Shown one piece after another: positions 25,854 to 34,756 of a stretch of 64,000 bases of DNA. This DNA comes from Pontibacter arcticus (GTDB lineage Bacteria; Bacteroidota; Bacteroidia; Cytophagales; Hymenobacteraceae): NCBI RefSeq assembly GCF_003284895.1, contig NZ_QMDV01000003.1:64501-128500 (forward strand), given 5' to 3'. The notes beneath the pieces were generated by a model, which had not been told where the DNA came from, did not search any database, and saw only the letters and a list, made by a program, of their open reading frames with translations. The translations under genes were made by a program, and so were the position numbers. Within the stretch, counting starts at the first letter, position 1; each line of letters begins with the position of its first letter.

Positions 25854-27317
25854 TTATCGCTTAATGATACTCAGCAGGTTATTGACAGCAGGCTCTGAGA
25901 TGCTCAGGAATGTATTAGGGAACAAACCGATCCAGAACACCATGATCACCAATGGGATAAGCACAGCCAGTTCGCTTGCGCTCAGGTCGCGGAAAGCCTC
26001 GGTGTGCTCTGATTTATTGCCGAACATCACACCCTGGAACATACGCAGCATGTATACCGCACCAAGTATAATGGTAAGACCGGCAACGGCACCAAACCAG
26101 GCATTGTACTGGTAAACGCCCATCAGCAACAGGAACTCGCCAATGAAACCGTTTGTAAGCGGCAGCGCGATAGAGCCCATCAGCAGGATCATAAAGAAAA
26201 TAGAAAGGCCTTTGGCATTTTGCGTGATACCGCCCAGGCTGGAAATTTCTCTTGTGTTGGTTTGGCGCTGGATAATGTCGATGATGAAGAAAAGACCTGT
26301 AACGTTAATACCGTGGCTCAGCATCTGGATAATGCCGCCTTGCAAGCCTTGCTCGTTCAGGGTGAAGATACCTGCCGCGATCAGGCCAACGTGTGCGATA
26401 GAAGAATAAGCAATCAGACGCTTTAAATCGCGCTGACGAATGGCGATGATAGAAGCGTACACAATACCGATAATGGAAAGTACAAGCACCAGTTCATCCC
26501 ACTGGCTTACGCCCATCGGTACAACCGGTAATAACCAGCGCAGCACACCATAAATACCCATTTTCAGCATGATGCCTGAAAGAAGCATGGTAGCCTGCGC
26601 AGGAGACTCTGTATAGGTATCCGGTTGCCAGGTATGGAACGGGAACACTGGCATTTTAATAGCAAAGGCAATGAACAGGAACCAGAAAACCCAGCTCTGC
26701 GTGTCAGAATCAAGAGCCAGTTGGTAGAACGCCTGCACATCCGAAGAGTGAGCAGAAGCGCCTGTTGCACCTGTCTGGAAGTATAAGTATACAAATGCAG
26801 CCAGCATAAACAGCGAGCCGAAGATGGTATATACAAAAAACTTGAATGTTACTTTTATACGATTCTCACCTCCCCAGATGGCGGCAATAAAGTAGATCGG
26901 AATCAAGGCAACTTCCCAGAAGAAGTAGAACAGGAAAGCATCCAGCGATACGAAAACCCCGATCAAACCAGTTTGCATAAACAGCACCAGCGCATAAAAA
27001 ATATGCGGGTTTTTATAATCGTGCTTAAACGCGGAGAGTATGATCAACGGAACCAGGAATGTTGTCAGAAGGACCATCAGCAAACTGATGCCATCCATTC
27101 CGATACTGAAACTAATGCCGGCACTTTCTACCCAAGGCATGTTGAGCGACAGTTGCATGGCACCATCCGTAGAATCAAACTGAGAGGTAGCGAACAGAGC
27201 AAGCGCAAATTCAACAAGCGCCGCAATAAAGGCCACTTTCTTGGCACCCTGCCCTTTTATGAGCAGCACCAGCAGTGCAGCTAAGGCAGGCCAGAAAAGT
27301 AATAGAGCTGTTATCAT
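25854..27317 (-). CDS. nuoM: NADH-quinone oxidoreductase subunit M
   Basis: A 487-residue antiporter-like proton-pumping subunit of complex I. Signature segments are FSIGMDGISLLMVLLTTFLV, AFAIKMPVFPFHTWQPDTY, KRLIAYSSIAHVGLIAAGI and MSHGINVTGLFFI, including the lysine in KMPVFPFHTW expected in the pumping channel. About 13-14 membrane segments. It is 12 bases downstream of nuoL and 39 bases upstream of nuoN in the nuoK-N unit. Confidence 0.96.
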   Translation of the reverse strand: MITALLLFWPALAALLVLLIKGQGAKKVAFIAALVEFALALFATSQFDSTDGAMQLSLNMPWVESAGISFSIGMDGISLLMVLLTTFLVPLIILSAFKHDYKNPHIFYALVLFMQTGLIGVFVSLDAFLFYFFWEVALIPIYFIAAIWGGENRIKVTFKFFVYTIFGSLFMLAAFVYLYFQTGATGASAHSSDVQAFYQLALDSDTQSWVFWFLFIAFAIKMPVFPFHTWQPDTYTESPAQATMLLSGIMLKMGIYGVLRWLLPVVPMGVSQWDELVLVLSIIGIVYASIIAIRQRDLKRLIAYSSIAHVGLIAAGIFTLNEQGLQGGIIQMLSHGINVTGLFFIIDIIQRQTNTREISSLGGITQNAKGLSIFFMILLMGSIALPLTNGFIGEFLLLMGVYQYNAWFGAVAGLTIILGAVYMLRMFQGVMFGNKSEHTEAFRDLSASELAVLIPLVIMVFWIGLFPNTFLSISEPAVNNLLSIIKR

Positions 27318-27329
27318 TTTCTAAGAACC

Positions 27330-29288
27330 TTAACCGATAAAGAAGTTTAAAAATAAGATCAGGGCGATGCTGAACACCATTATAAGGATGTAAAATCCAA
27401 TCGCACCGCTTTGTGCATAACGCAGCGTGCGGCCACTCAGCATGACTACTTTGCCCACGCCATTCACAATACCATCTACGACTAGCAGATCAATAAACCG
27501 GAAGAACGCACCGGAAAGCCACATCAGCGGGCGAACAATGATCGTGTTGTACAGTTCGTCGATGTAGTATTTGTTGTAAATGAGGTTATGAACAGGCGAT
27601 AGTCTGGCACCTTCCGGAGCTGGGCGCGTGCTTTTGCTCACATACATTACATAGGCAATGATGATCGCTACAATGGCTACACCAACCGAAATAGCCATCA
27701 GCATATATTCTGTCGCATGGTCTAAGTGTAGGGGTTCGATGGCAGCGCCGTTGGCAAGTCTTGCGAAATCATAGATAGGAGCCAGGAAATCGCCGAGGTA
27801 ATGCGTTGCTCCAAACACGGCCGGAATCCCTAAGAAACCACCGATCGTAGAAAGTATAGCCAGCACAATAAGCGGGATCGTCATGGAGGCAGGCGACTCG
27901 TGCAGGTGGCTGCGCTGCGATTCGGTACCTCTGAACTCTCCGAAGAAGGTCAGGAATAACAAGCGGAACATGTAGAAAGCCGTCATGAAGGAAGTCAGTA
28001 CACCAAACGCCCACATGATCTTGTCATGCTCGTATACATGCGCCAGCAACTCATCTTTCGAGAAGAAACCGGCAAACGGCGGTATACCTGAAATAGCCAG
28101 CGTACCGATCAGGAAGGTAAGGAACGTAACCGGAACATACTTGCGAAGGCCACCCATGTTGCGGATATCCTGCTCGTTGCTCATGGCGTGTATCACAGAA
28201 CCAGCTCCTAAGAACAATAAAGCTTTAAAGAAAGCGTGCGTTAAAACGTGGAAGATGGAAGATGAAAAGGCCATCACGCCCAGTGCCAGGAACATATACC
28301 CCAGCTGCGAAACAGTAGAGTAAGCCAATACTTTTTTGATATCATTCTGAGCAAGGCCAATGGTAGCAGCTACAAGTGCCGTTGCCAGACCTACATAAGC
28401 TATCACATCCAAAGTAGTAGGAGCCAATACGTAAAGCACATTCGAGCGAAGTACCATGTAAATACCTGCTGTTACCATGGTTGCCGCGTGTATCAGGGCC
28501 GAAACAGGCGTTGGACCGGCCATCGCATCAGGTAACCAGGTAAATAAAGGCAACTGCGCACTTTTACCCATAGCACCGATAAACAGGAGCAGGGTAATCG
28601 CGATCATCACCGGTGAATCGATGGAAGTATAACGGGCAGCTTCAGCAAAAACCTGCGGGTAACTTACACTGCCGAATGTAATGAAGATCAGGAAAATGCC
28701 TAACAGAAAGCCCAAATCCCCGATGCGGTTCATGATGAAAGCTTTCTTGGCGGCATTATTATAGTTTGTGTTCTTGTTCCAGAAACCGATGAGCAGGTAC
28801 GAGCAAAGTCCTACGCCTTCCCAGCCAACAAACATCATCACGTAGTTAGAGCCCATTACTAACAGGAGCATCGAGAACATGAACAGGTTAATGAAAGCGA
28901 AGAATTTGCCATAGTTTTCGTCGTGGCTCATGTAGCCGGCTGAGTAAACGTGGATCAGGAAACCGATACCGGTAACCATCAGCATCATCAGCAAGGTTAA
29001 CTGATCGATCAGGAAAGAGAACCCGATCTGCAGCGTGCCTACCGAGATCCAGCTGTAAAAGTCTACTACATAGGGTTTACTGCCGTTGGCTGTAAAATCC
29101 AGGAAAAGGTAAACAGTGATCAGGAAAGAGGCCAGCACCGTAGCGCTACCAATTAACCCGACAAGGCCTTTGGCTATTTTGCGGTTGCCGAGTCCGTTCA
29201 GGATAAAGCCAAGCAGTGGCAACAACGGAATGAGCAAACAGAGCAGTGCCATGTCCTCGTTATTGCTGGGCATTACTATCTCTTGCAT
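27330..29288 (-). CDS. nuoL: NADH-quinone oxidoreductase subunit L
   Basis: A 652-residue distal proton-pumping subunit of complex I. It shows FVGWEGVGLCSYLLIGFWNK, AQLPLFTWLPDAMAGPTPVS, KKVLAYSTVSQLGYMFLALG and THAFFKALLFLGAGSVIHAM, and ends with the C-terminal segment that forms the lateral helix and final membrane anchor. The start at 29288 gives MQEIVMPSNNEDM before the first hydrophobic segment; an internal ATG at 29252 would start right at that segment and is possible. It lies 38 bases after nuoK. Confidence 0.96.
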   Translation of the reverse strand: MQEIVMPSNNEDMALLCLLIPLLPLLGFILNGLGNRKIAKGLVGLIGSATVLASFLITVYLFLDFTANGSKPYVVDFYSWISVGTLQIGFSFLIDQLTLLMMLMVTGIGFLIHVYSAGYMSHDENYGKFFAFINLFMFSMLLLVMGSNYVMMFVGWEGVGLCSYLLIGFWNKNTNYNNAAKKAFIMNRIGDLGFLLGIFLIFITFGSVSYPQVFAEAARYTSIDSPVMIAITLLLFIGAMGKSAQLPLFTWLPDAMAGPTPVSALIHAATMVTAGIYMVLRSNVLYVLAPTTLDVIAYVGLATALVAATIGLAQNDIKKVLAYSTVSQLGYMFLALGVMAFSSSIFHVLTHAFFKALLFLGAGSVIHAMSNEQDIRNMGGLRKYVPVTFLTFLIGTLAISGIPPFAGFFSKDELLAHVYEHDKIMWAFGVLTSFMTAFYMFRLLFLTFFGEFRGTESQRSHLHESPASMTIPLIVLAILSTIGGFLGIPAVFGATHYLGDFLAPIYDFARLANGAAIEPLHLDHATEYMLMAISVGVAIVAIIIAYVMYVSKSTRPAPEGARLSPVHNLIYNKYYIDELYNTIIVRPLMWLSGAFFRFIDLLVVDGIVNGVGKVVMLSGRTLRYAQSGAIGFYILIMVFSIALILFLNFFIG

Positions 29289-29326
29289 TTATGTTGGATT
29301 TAGAATTCAGGGTTAGAGAAGAACCA

Positions 29327-29656
29327 CTACCATTTCAGGTAGTTAAGCAATTGCACATCGGTAGAGCGTATGTTACGGTATGTCATCACGATAATGGCCA
29401 GACCAACGCATACTTCAGCGGCGGCAACAGCCATGATAAAGAACACGAAAACCTGTCCGTTCGGATCGCTGTTATACGCTGAAAAAGCTGTGAGCAATAA
29501 GTTTACTGAGTTCAGCATCAGCTCAATACACATAAAAATAACGATGGCATTGCGTCTGGTAAGTACACCGATCACGCCGATACAAAAAAGGGCCGTGCTG
29601 AAAAATAAATAGTATTCTAACGGAATGGTTCTGATAACCTCAGGTATCTGGTTCAT
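29327..29656 (-). CDS. nuoK: NADH-quinone oxidoreductase subunit K
   Basis: A 109-residue three-helix membrane subunit of complex I. It carries the conserved glutamate in [18 protein letters not shown] and the end segment [16 protein letters not shown], both needed for proton transfer. It opens a separate nuoK-N transcription unit: a consensus -7 element lies 49 bases upstream, and the preceding nuoJ is cut off by a terminator and an opposite-strand gene. Confidence 0.95.
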   Translation of the reverse strand: MNQIPEVIRTIPLEYYLFFSTALFCIGVIGVLTRRNAIVIFMCIELMLNSVNLLLTAFSAYNSDPNGQVFVFFIMAVAAAEVCVGLAIIVMTYRNIRSTDVQLLNYLKW

Positions 29657-29995
29657 TTGCTGGGGACTGAACGTAGTACGGTTTAATTACAATCCAATTT
29701 AAGTCGCAAAGTTATCCGCATTTTTTAAAAAACCCTAACATATTTCTATTCTTATTGCCGCTTAACATCTGATAGATTTAACTTAAAGGCCTTTTATTAC
29801 TTTATAGGTAGCCGCAACAGGTAAAGCAGCCTGATATAGCAGCAAGTATGAGCTGCAAGCAAAGGCCAACTATGTTTGTTTATACTTTTAGTTTTTAATC
29901 TCGTAGCAGTTTTAAAGCTTTGCTGCCGGCTAAAGGTTGGTATTTATACTTCGGCGCAAACGTATACTTGCTACCGTTATACTTTAAAAACCATT
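29657..29995. other. Divergent regulatory gap between nuoK and the lipoprotein gene
   Basis: A 339-base gap. The nuoK side contains the -7 element at 29706. The lipoprotein side holds several copies of TTTATACTT close together (about 29879-29980), some inside a theoretical upstream extension of the lipoprotein ORF. No RNA gene was recognised. Confidence 0.55.
29706..29714 (-). promoter_or_regulatory. -7 promoter element for nuoK-N
   Basis: On the minus strand this reads TAACTTTGC, an exact match to TAnnTTTGY, 49 bases upstream of the nuoK ATG. No clear -33 TTTG is visible at the usual distance. It supports independent transcription of nuoK-N. Confidence 0.6.
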
Positions 29996-31012
29996 ATGAC
30001 CCGTTATTTATACTTCGTTATACTTGCTTCTTTCATCTTTTTCGGAACCGCCTGCCAGAAAAAAACTGTGCCCCAGGAGTCGGAAAAGCCTCTGCAAATG
30101 CAGGCGAGCGTCACCCAAACAATTCCTTTTGCCAACATGCCATCAGCCTCCGGAATCGAGAAGGCTGGTACGGGTTATTATGTGATCGGGGATGATGCAC
30201 CGTTTTTATACTTGCTGGATGCCAACTTTAAGCCTGCCGGTAAATTTGCCTTCATGGATACCGTTTCTTTTGCAAGCGGACGCATTCCATCAGCTACTAA
30301 ACCAGATCTGGAAAGTATGGCGCAATTCACGCGCAGCGATACAACGTATCTTTTAATGTTAGGCTCCGGCTCTGCGGCTACGCGTAATGTAGCGTACCTG
30401 GTGCAGGCTGATAACCCTAAAAAGTATAAAAAAGTAGATGTCAGCGATTTTTATACTTTCCTGAAACAGGTGCTTGCCCGCAACGGCGCCGATCAACTGA
30501 ACCTGGAAGGGTTGGCTATAAATGATACACACGCTTATTTATTGCAGCGCTCTTTCGGGCAGGAGCAAAGTATACTTTTAAGGTTTAAGCGGGAGGAATT
30601 CCTGAATTATATAACCGGGAGTACGGCTATGCCTATCGCTTCCGTTTTCCATTTCCAGTTGCCCAAGCTTGGGCCATACCAGGCGTCTTTCTCAGGCGCT
30701 TACCTGCTACAGGATAATTTATTCTTTACCGCTACTATTGAGGGAACGCCAGATGCGATAGCAGATGGAGAAGTACATGGCAGCTTTGTAGGTTACATTC
30801 CGTTGCTGGAGTTGCAGGAAAATAAAGGCTTCCCGGTGACCATTCCGGTAGTGCAACTGGATCTGGCTGATGGTAAAAAGTATGCCGGCAAAGTAGAATC
30901 CTTGGTAGTTAGCCAGGCTGATTCTTTGGGAACTTTCAGAGCTATTATCGTTTCGGATGATGATAAAGGCGGCTCTGATCTTTTGGAAGTTACTTTGAGT
31001 GGGATACAGTAA
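29996..31012 (+). CDS. Exported lipoprotein of unknown function inside the nuo cluster (DUF6929-like)
   Basis: A 338-residue protein with a lipoprotein signal (FVILASFIFFGTAC). The mature part has repeated short strands resembling an esterase-like beta-propeller (GIEKAGTGYYVIGDDAPFLY, PDLESMAQF, NLEGLAINDTHAYLLQRSFG, KVESLVVSQAD). The text recalls the DUF6929 family of Bacteroidota, which has no known function; this is an impression. The ATG at 29996 was chosen because it starts the signal peptide; the open frame extends 40 codons upstream but is non-hydrophobic and motif-laden. It is transcribed against the nuo genes on both sides, between nuoJ and nuoK. Confidence 0.75.
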   Translation: MTRYLYFVILASFIFFGTACQKKTVPQESEKPLQMQASVTQTIPFANMPSASGIEKAGTGYYVIGDDAPFLYLLDANFKPAGKFAFMDTVSFASGRIPSATKPDLESMAQFTRSDTTYLLMLGSGSAATRNVAYLVQADNPKKYKKVDVSDFYTFLKQVLARNGADQLNLEGLAINDTHAYLLQRSFGQEQSILLRFKREEFLNYITGSTAMPIASVFHFQLPKLGPYQASFSGAYLLQDNLFFTATIEGTPDAIADGEVHGSFVGYIPLLELQENKGFPVTIPVVQLDLADGKKYAGKVESLVVSQADSLGTFRAIIVSDDDKGGSDLLEVTLSGIQ

Positions 31013-31039
31013 TTGAATGTTGCTCCCATACTTTGAGGC

Positions 31040-31074
31040 AAAAAATAAGCCGAAGTGTTCAGGCTTCGGCTTAT
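31040..31074 (-). terminator. Terminator after nuoJ
   Basis: ATAAGCCGAAG (31045-31055) pairs with 31064-31074 (11 bp). On the minus strand the stem begins 22 bases after the nuoJ stop and is followed by five Ts; on the plus strand no T-run follows. It is therefore best read as the end of the nuoA-J transcript. Confidence 0.85.
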
Positions 31075-31096
31075 ACTTGTAAGTATGTTCTTCAGA

Positions 31097-31615
31097 TTAA
31101 AAGTGTTGCTCTCCGGCTTCTTTTTTCCCTAACATTACGGCTCCAACCATAGCTACTAAAAACAGGACTGCTGATAACTCAAATGGCAGCAGGTAATCTG
31201 TAAAGAGCACTAACCCCAGGTTCTCCACCATACCTACCTGCGAATTATAGGTATCCAGGTTAGCACCAGCCAGAGACACATCTTTTAAAGCAGCAATCAT
31301 AACCACAAAGAGCATACCTCCCGCAATTGTGCCTGCCAGCTTTGTTAGAAATGAGCTTTTCGCTTCGTTTTCAGCGTTCTTACTCACGTTCAGGAACATG
31401 ATCACAAACAGGAACAATACCATAATGGCACCGGCGTACACAATGATGTTTACCGCCGCCAGGAACTGCGCATTCAGTAAGATGTAATGTCCTGAAATGG
31501 TAAAGAACGTAATGATCAGGAATAGCACACTGTGTACCGGGTTCTTTGATATCACAACCATCAAAGCACACAGCAATGTCAGGGAAGCTACAAAGTAAAA
31601 CAGATTCTCCGTCAT
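31097..31615 (-). CDS. nuoJ: NADH-quinone oxidoreductase subunit J
   Basis: A 172-residue membrane subunit of complex I with five hydrophobic segments. VVISKNPVHSVLFLIITFF and NIIVYAGAIMVLFLFVIMFLN contain the conserved YAGAIMVLFLFVIM pi-bulge helix involved in coupling. It is 4 bases downstream of nuoI and is the last gene before the minus-strand terminator at 31040. Confidence 0.95.
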   Translation of the reverse strand: MTENLFYFVASLTLLCALMVVISKNPVHSVLFLIITFFTISGHYILLNAQFLAAVNIIVYAGAIMVLFLFVIMFLNVSKNAENEAKSSFLTKLAGTIAGGMLFVVMIAALKDVSLAGANLDTYNSQVGMVENLGLVLFTDYLLPFELSAVLFLVAMVGAVMLGKKEAGEQHF

Positions 31616-31619
31616 GGGA

Positions 31620-32129
31620 TTATTTAGTTTCAGTTGTTTTTAATGGCTCTACCAAACGGTCTTTGCCATAGATAAATTCATCGCGCTCAAAACGTGCAGG
31701 TGCAATTTTGTCGTCTTGCAGGAAAATAGCAGCTTTCGGACAGGCTTCTTCGCATAATCCGCAGAAGATGCAACGCAGCATGTTTACTTCATACGTAACT
31801 GCATACTTTTCCTCGCGGTATAATCCTTCTTCACCTTTTTTGCGCTCTCCGGCTGTCATGGTAATGGCTTCGGCCGGGCAGGCTACCGCACAAAGACCAC
31901 AAGCTGTACAACGTTCTGCACCCTGCTCGTCGCGCTTTAATACGTGCAGACCACGCCACACCGAGCTGCGCTCACGCGTTTGCTCCGGATATTGTATGGT
32001 TGCCTTTTTCTTAAAAAAGTGTTTCAGTGTTATTGTAAGACCTTGCACAACAGCAGGCAGGTACATTCTTTCTGTGAATGTCATGTCTTTCTGTGCTACT
32101 TTCTTACTTCTATTGGATAGTGGTTCCAT
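31620..32129 (-). CDS. nuoI: NADH-quinone oxidoreductase subunit I
   Basis: A 169-residue peripheral-arm subunit with two 4Fe-4S clusters (N6a, N6b) carrying electrons towards the quinone site. The two ferredoxin motifs are complete: CTACGLCAVACP and CIFCGLCEEACP. The N-terminal amphipathic segment (LPAVVQGLTITLKHFFKKKA) docks on the membrane. It lies 81 bases after nuoH and 4 bases before nuoJ. Confidence 0.95.
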   Translation of the reverse strand: MEPLSNRSKKVAQKDMTFTERMYLPAVVQGLTITLKHFFKKKATIQYPEQTRERSSVWRGLHVLKRDEQGAERCTACGLCAVACPAEAITMTAGERKKGEEGLYREEKYAVTYEVNMLRCIFCGLCEEACPKAAIFLQDDKIAPARFERDEFIYGKDRLVEPLKTTETK

Positions 32130-32210
32130 CTCTTATCGATTATGAATTACTTCAACTTAACTTCCTTAACAGGCATGGCCGAAGCAACATTCAAATTTCG
32201 TTACTATAAT

Positions 32211-33266
32211 TTAAAATAAATAGTCTTTAAGCATTATTCCGCCACCTGTCAGTAAGATGTTCAGAATAGCCAACGGAATCAGAATGTTCCAGCCCAGTTT
32301 CATCAGCTGATCGTAACGGAAACGTGGCAACGTCCAGCGCACCCACATAAAGAAGAAAATGAACAGAAATATTTTGGCGAACATGGCAGCTACGCCTACC
32401 AGCGTTACCACATTGTTGGCTACTACCGGATCACTTATGGCAGCCCTCAGGTTCTCCATGAACGGGAAGTTATAGGCACCAAAGTATAACGTTGCCATTA
32501 CCGCAGAAGCTACAAAAATGTTGATGTACTCTGCAAACAGGTACATACCCAGTTTCATAGAGCCATACTCTGTGTGGTAACCACCAATCAGTTCTGCTTC
32601 AGATTCAGGCAAGTCGAATGGGGTACGGTTTGTTTCAGCAAAGGCGCATATCAGGAAGATGACAAACCCAAGTGGCTGGTACCAGATGTTCCAGTTAAAG
32701 CCCGCCTGCTGCTCTGCAATCTCTCTTAAGGAAAGCGAGCCAGTCATCATCAGCACGGCGATCAGGGAAAGACCCATAGCCAATTCGTAACTGATGTTCT
32801 GGGATGCCGCACGGATAGCACCTAAAAGCGAGAATTTGTTGTTAGAAGCCCATCCACCGATCATCAAACCATAAACGCCTAATGAAACAACACCAAATAC
32901 ATAGAGTACCCCGATGTTTACTTCTATCGCTTGCAGCCATATTTCGCGGCCATCCACCATCAGCATATCACCGAACGGGATAACAGCGCTGGACATGGTT
33001 GCTACCAGCATGGCAATACCCGGACCTAAAATGAACAGGGCTTTATTTGACTTTGCAGGTATAAAATCTTCTTTGAAGAACAATTTACCGGCATCGGCCA
33101 GAGGTTGTAATAGTCCGGCCGGGCCTGCACGGTTCGGACCAACTCTATCCTGAATAAAAGCAGCAATTTTACGCTCAAAATAAGTAGAGTAAGTGGCGAT
33201 CAGCAGCGTGATACCAAATATAACCAGAATGTAAATTGCTTTGTAAATTAGGTCTACTGACTCCAT
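32211..33266 (-). CDS. nuoH: NADH-quinone oxidoreductase subunit H
   Basis: A 351-residue membrane subunit forming the quinone entry channel with NuoB and NuoD. It has about eight hydrophobic segments with signature text ERKIAAFIQDRVGPNRAGPAG, AETNRTPFDLPESEAELIGG and the matrix-side loop GYHTEYGSMKLG. It starts 3 bases after nuoG, so translation is probably coupled. Confidence 0.96.
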   Translation of the reverse strand: MESVDLIYKAIYILVIFGITLLIATYSTYFERKIAAFIQDRVGPNRAGPAGLLQPLADAGKLFFKEDFIPAKSNKALFILGPGIAMLVATMSSAVIPFGDMLMVDGREIWLQAIEVNIGVLYVFGVVSLGVYGLMIGGWASNNKFSLLGAIRAASQNISYELAMGLSLIAVLMMTGSLSLREIAEQQAGFNWNIWYQPLGFVIFLICAFAETNRTPFDLPESEAELIGGYHTEYGSMKLGMYLFAEYINIFVASAVMATLYFGAYNFPFMENLRAAISDPVVANNVVTLVGVAAMFAKIFLFIFFFMWVRWTLPRFRYDQLMKLGWNILIPLAILNILLTGGGIMLKDYLF

Positions 33267-33269
33267 GAC

Positions 33270-34250
33270 TTATTCTTGTGGCAGATTTTTCTTAGTAGAA
33301 ACTGGTAAATTCGGCACGATCGGTACATTGATAACCGGTAGTTCGTAGTGGTTAGCCGAGATAACAGATGAACGCTCGATATGACGTGGGCCTTCTATTG
33401 TCCAGTCGCTCACTTCTTTTTTATCGAAGCGGCAGGTGTTACAGATAAACTCTTCTACTTCATTGTACTGGTCTTTGCGGGCCGTAACGCGTAAAACCGT
33501 TTCACCGCGAGCCCATAACGTTACTTTACCGGAACAGGTAGGGCAATCTCGGTGCGCATCCAAGGGCTTCGTAAACCAAACGCGGTTTTTGAAGCGCCAT
33601 GTTTTATCTGTTAAAGCGCCTACCGGGCACACATCGATCACGTTTCCGGAGAAATCGTTTGCTACCACATTTTCGATATACGTACCGATTTCAGCAGCAT
33701 CGCCACGGCCTAATACACCATGCACACGTTCCGGTGTAATCTGGTCGGCGGTGTACACGCAACGGTAGCAAAGTATGCAGCGCGTCATGTGCAGCTGGAT
33801 ATATGGGCCCAGATCAACTTTGTTAAAGCTGCGGCGCTCTTCCTCGTAACGTGTGGCACTAACGCCATGCTCATACGAAAGATCCTGTAAGCTACACTCA
33901 CCAGCCTGGTCGCAGATTGGGCAATCCAGCGGGTGGTTTATCAGCAGCATCTCTACTATACTTTTGCGGGCATTCAGTACATCTTCGTTTGTCGTGTTTT
34001 CCACTACCATGCCATCCTGAACCGGCGTAATGCACGAAGCAACCAGTTTAGGCATAGGACGCGGATCTTTAGCAGAACCCTGTGATACTTTTACAAGGCA
34101 AACGCGGCACTTACCACCACTTCCTTTTAGAGGAGTATAAAAACACATGGCAGGGGGCACCACATTGCCTCCGATTTTTCTCGCAGCCTGCAGGATTGTA
34201 GTTCCATCTTCTACTTCAACCTCGATGCCGTCAAATGTTATTTTAGCCAT
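33270..34250 (-). CDS. nuoG: Short NuoG-type iron-sulfur subunit of complex I
   Basis: A 326-residue protein corresponding to the N-terminal part of NuoG. It has the 2Fe-2S ferredoxin domain (CFYTPLKGSGGKCRVC), the His/Cys-ligated cluster motif HPLDCPICDQAGEC, CILCYRC with VCPVGALT, and the start of the next module with CPTCSG and FICNTC. The molybdopterin-oxidoreductase-like domain of the usual ~700-900-residue NuoG is absent. The stop is followed after 3 bases by nuoH, so this looks like a genuine short form rather than a broken gene. It carries electrons from the NuoE/F flavin to NuoI. Confidence 0.88.
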   Translation of the reverse strand: MAKITFDGIEVEVEDGTTILQAARKIGGNVVPPAMCFYTPLKGSGGKCRVCLVKVSQGSAKDPRPMPKLVASCITPVQDGMVVENTTNEDVLNARKSIVEMLLINHPLDCPICDQAGECSLQDLSYEHGVSATRYEEERRSFNKVDLGPYIQLHMTRCILCYRCVYTADQITPERVHGVLGRGDAAEIGTYIENVVANDFSGNVIDVCPVGALTDKTWRFKNRVWFTKPLDAHRDCPTCSGKVTLWARGETVLRVTARKDQYNEVEEFICNTCRFDKKEVSDWTIEGPRHIERSSVISANHYELPVINVPIVPNLPVSTKKNLPQE

Positions 34251-34359
34251 TTTTTATTTGTTCGTTTTTCGTCGTCCTTTTCTTCTGAGAGCAGAACTAC
34301 GAACTTTAAATGTTACTTTATTATGCTCTGATAGCAGAACAGGTTTCGTTAAGAATCCC

Positions 34360-34686
34360 CTAATTAGAAACCGCTTTTAAGCCTACTATAGAAGCAATAA
34401 GTGTTGTAATGAAAAAAAGTCTCCAGAACTCAGCAGGTTCCTTAAACACAAAGATACCCATTAGTACTGTCCCTACCGCACCAATTCCTGTCCAGACTGC
34501 ATAAGCTGTTCCGATGGGCAATACCTGCGTTGCTTTTACCAGCAAGATCATACTTATCGAAAGGCAAACCAGGAAGCCAACATACCAGTAAGTAGCGGTA
34601 ATGCCTGTTGCTTCTTTGGCTTTACCTAAACAGGAAGCAAACCCTACTTCAAATAACCCCGCAATGATCAGTAAAATCCAGTGCAT
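34360..34686 (-). CDS. SMR-family transporter, guanidinium exporter (Gdx/SugE) type
   Basis: A 108-residue four-helix small multidrug resistance protein. The essential membrane glutamate is E13 in GLFEVGF. The run LPIGTAYAVWTGIGAVGT matches the Gdx (SugE) subgroup, which exports guanidinium ion in exchange for protons, rather than the EmrE multidrug subgroup. It lies on the nuo strand between nuoF (70 bases upstream) and nuoG (109 bases downstream). No ykkC guanidine riboswitch could fit or was seen in the 70-base leader, so it is probably transcribed with nuo. Confidence 0.88.
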   Translation of the reverse strand: MHWILLIIAGLFEVGFASCLGKAKEATGITATYWYVGFLVCLSISMILLVKATQVLPIGTAYAVWTGIGAVGTVLMGIFVFKEPAEFWRLFFITTLIASIVGLKAVSN

Positions 34687-34756
34687 GTTTCTTCGTATGC
34701 TTTGCTTGCTTTTAAAATTATAAATCCTTTGCCAAAGTCAGGGTAGGAGTTTACTG

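Noticed and set aside
34687..34756. Possible guanidine riboswitch before the SMR gene
   Set aside because: The leader is only 70 bases and shows none of the conserved ykkC elements.
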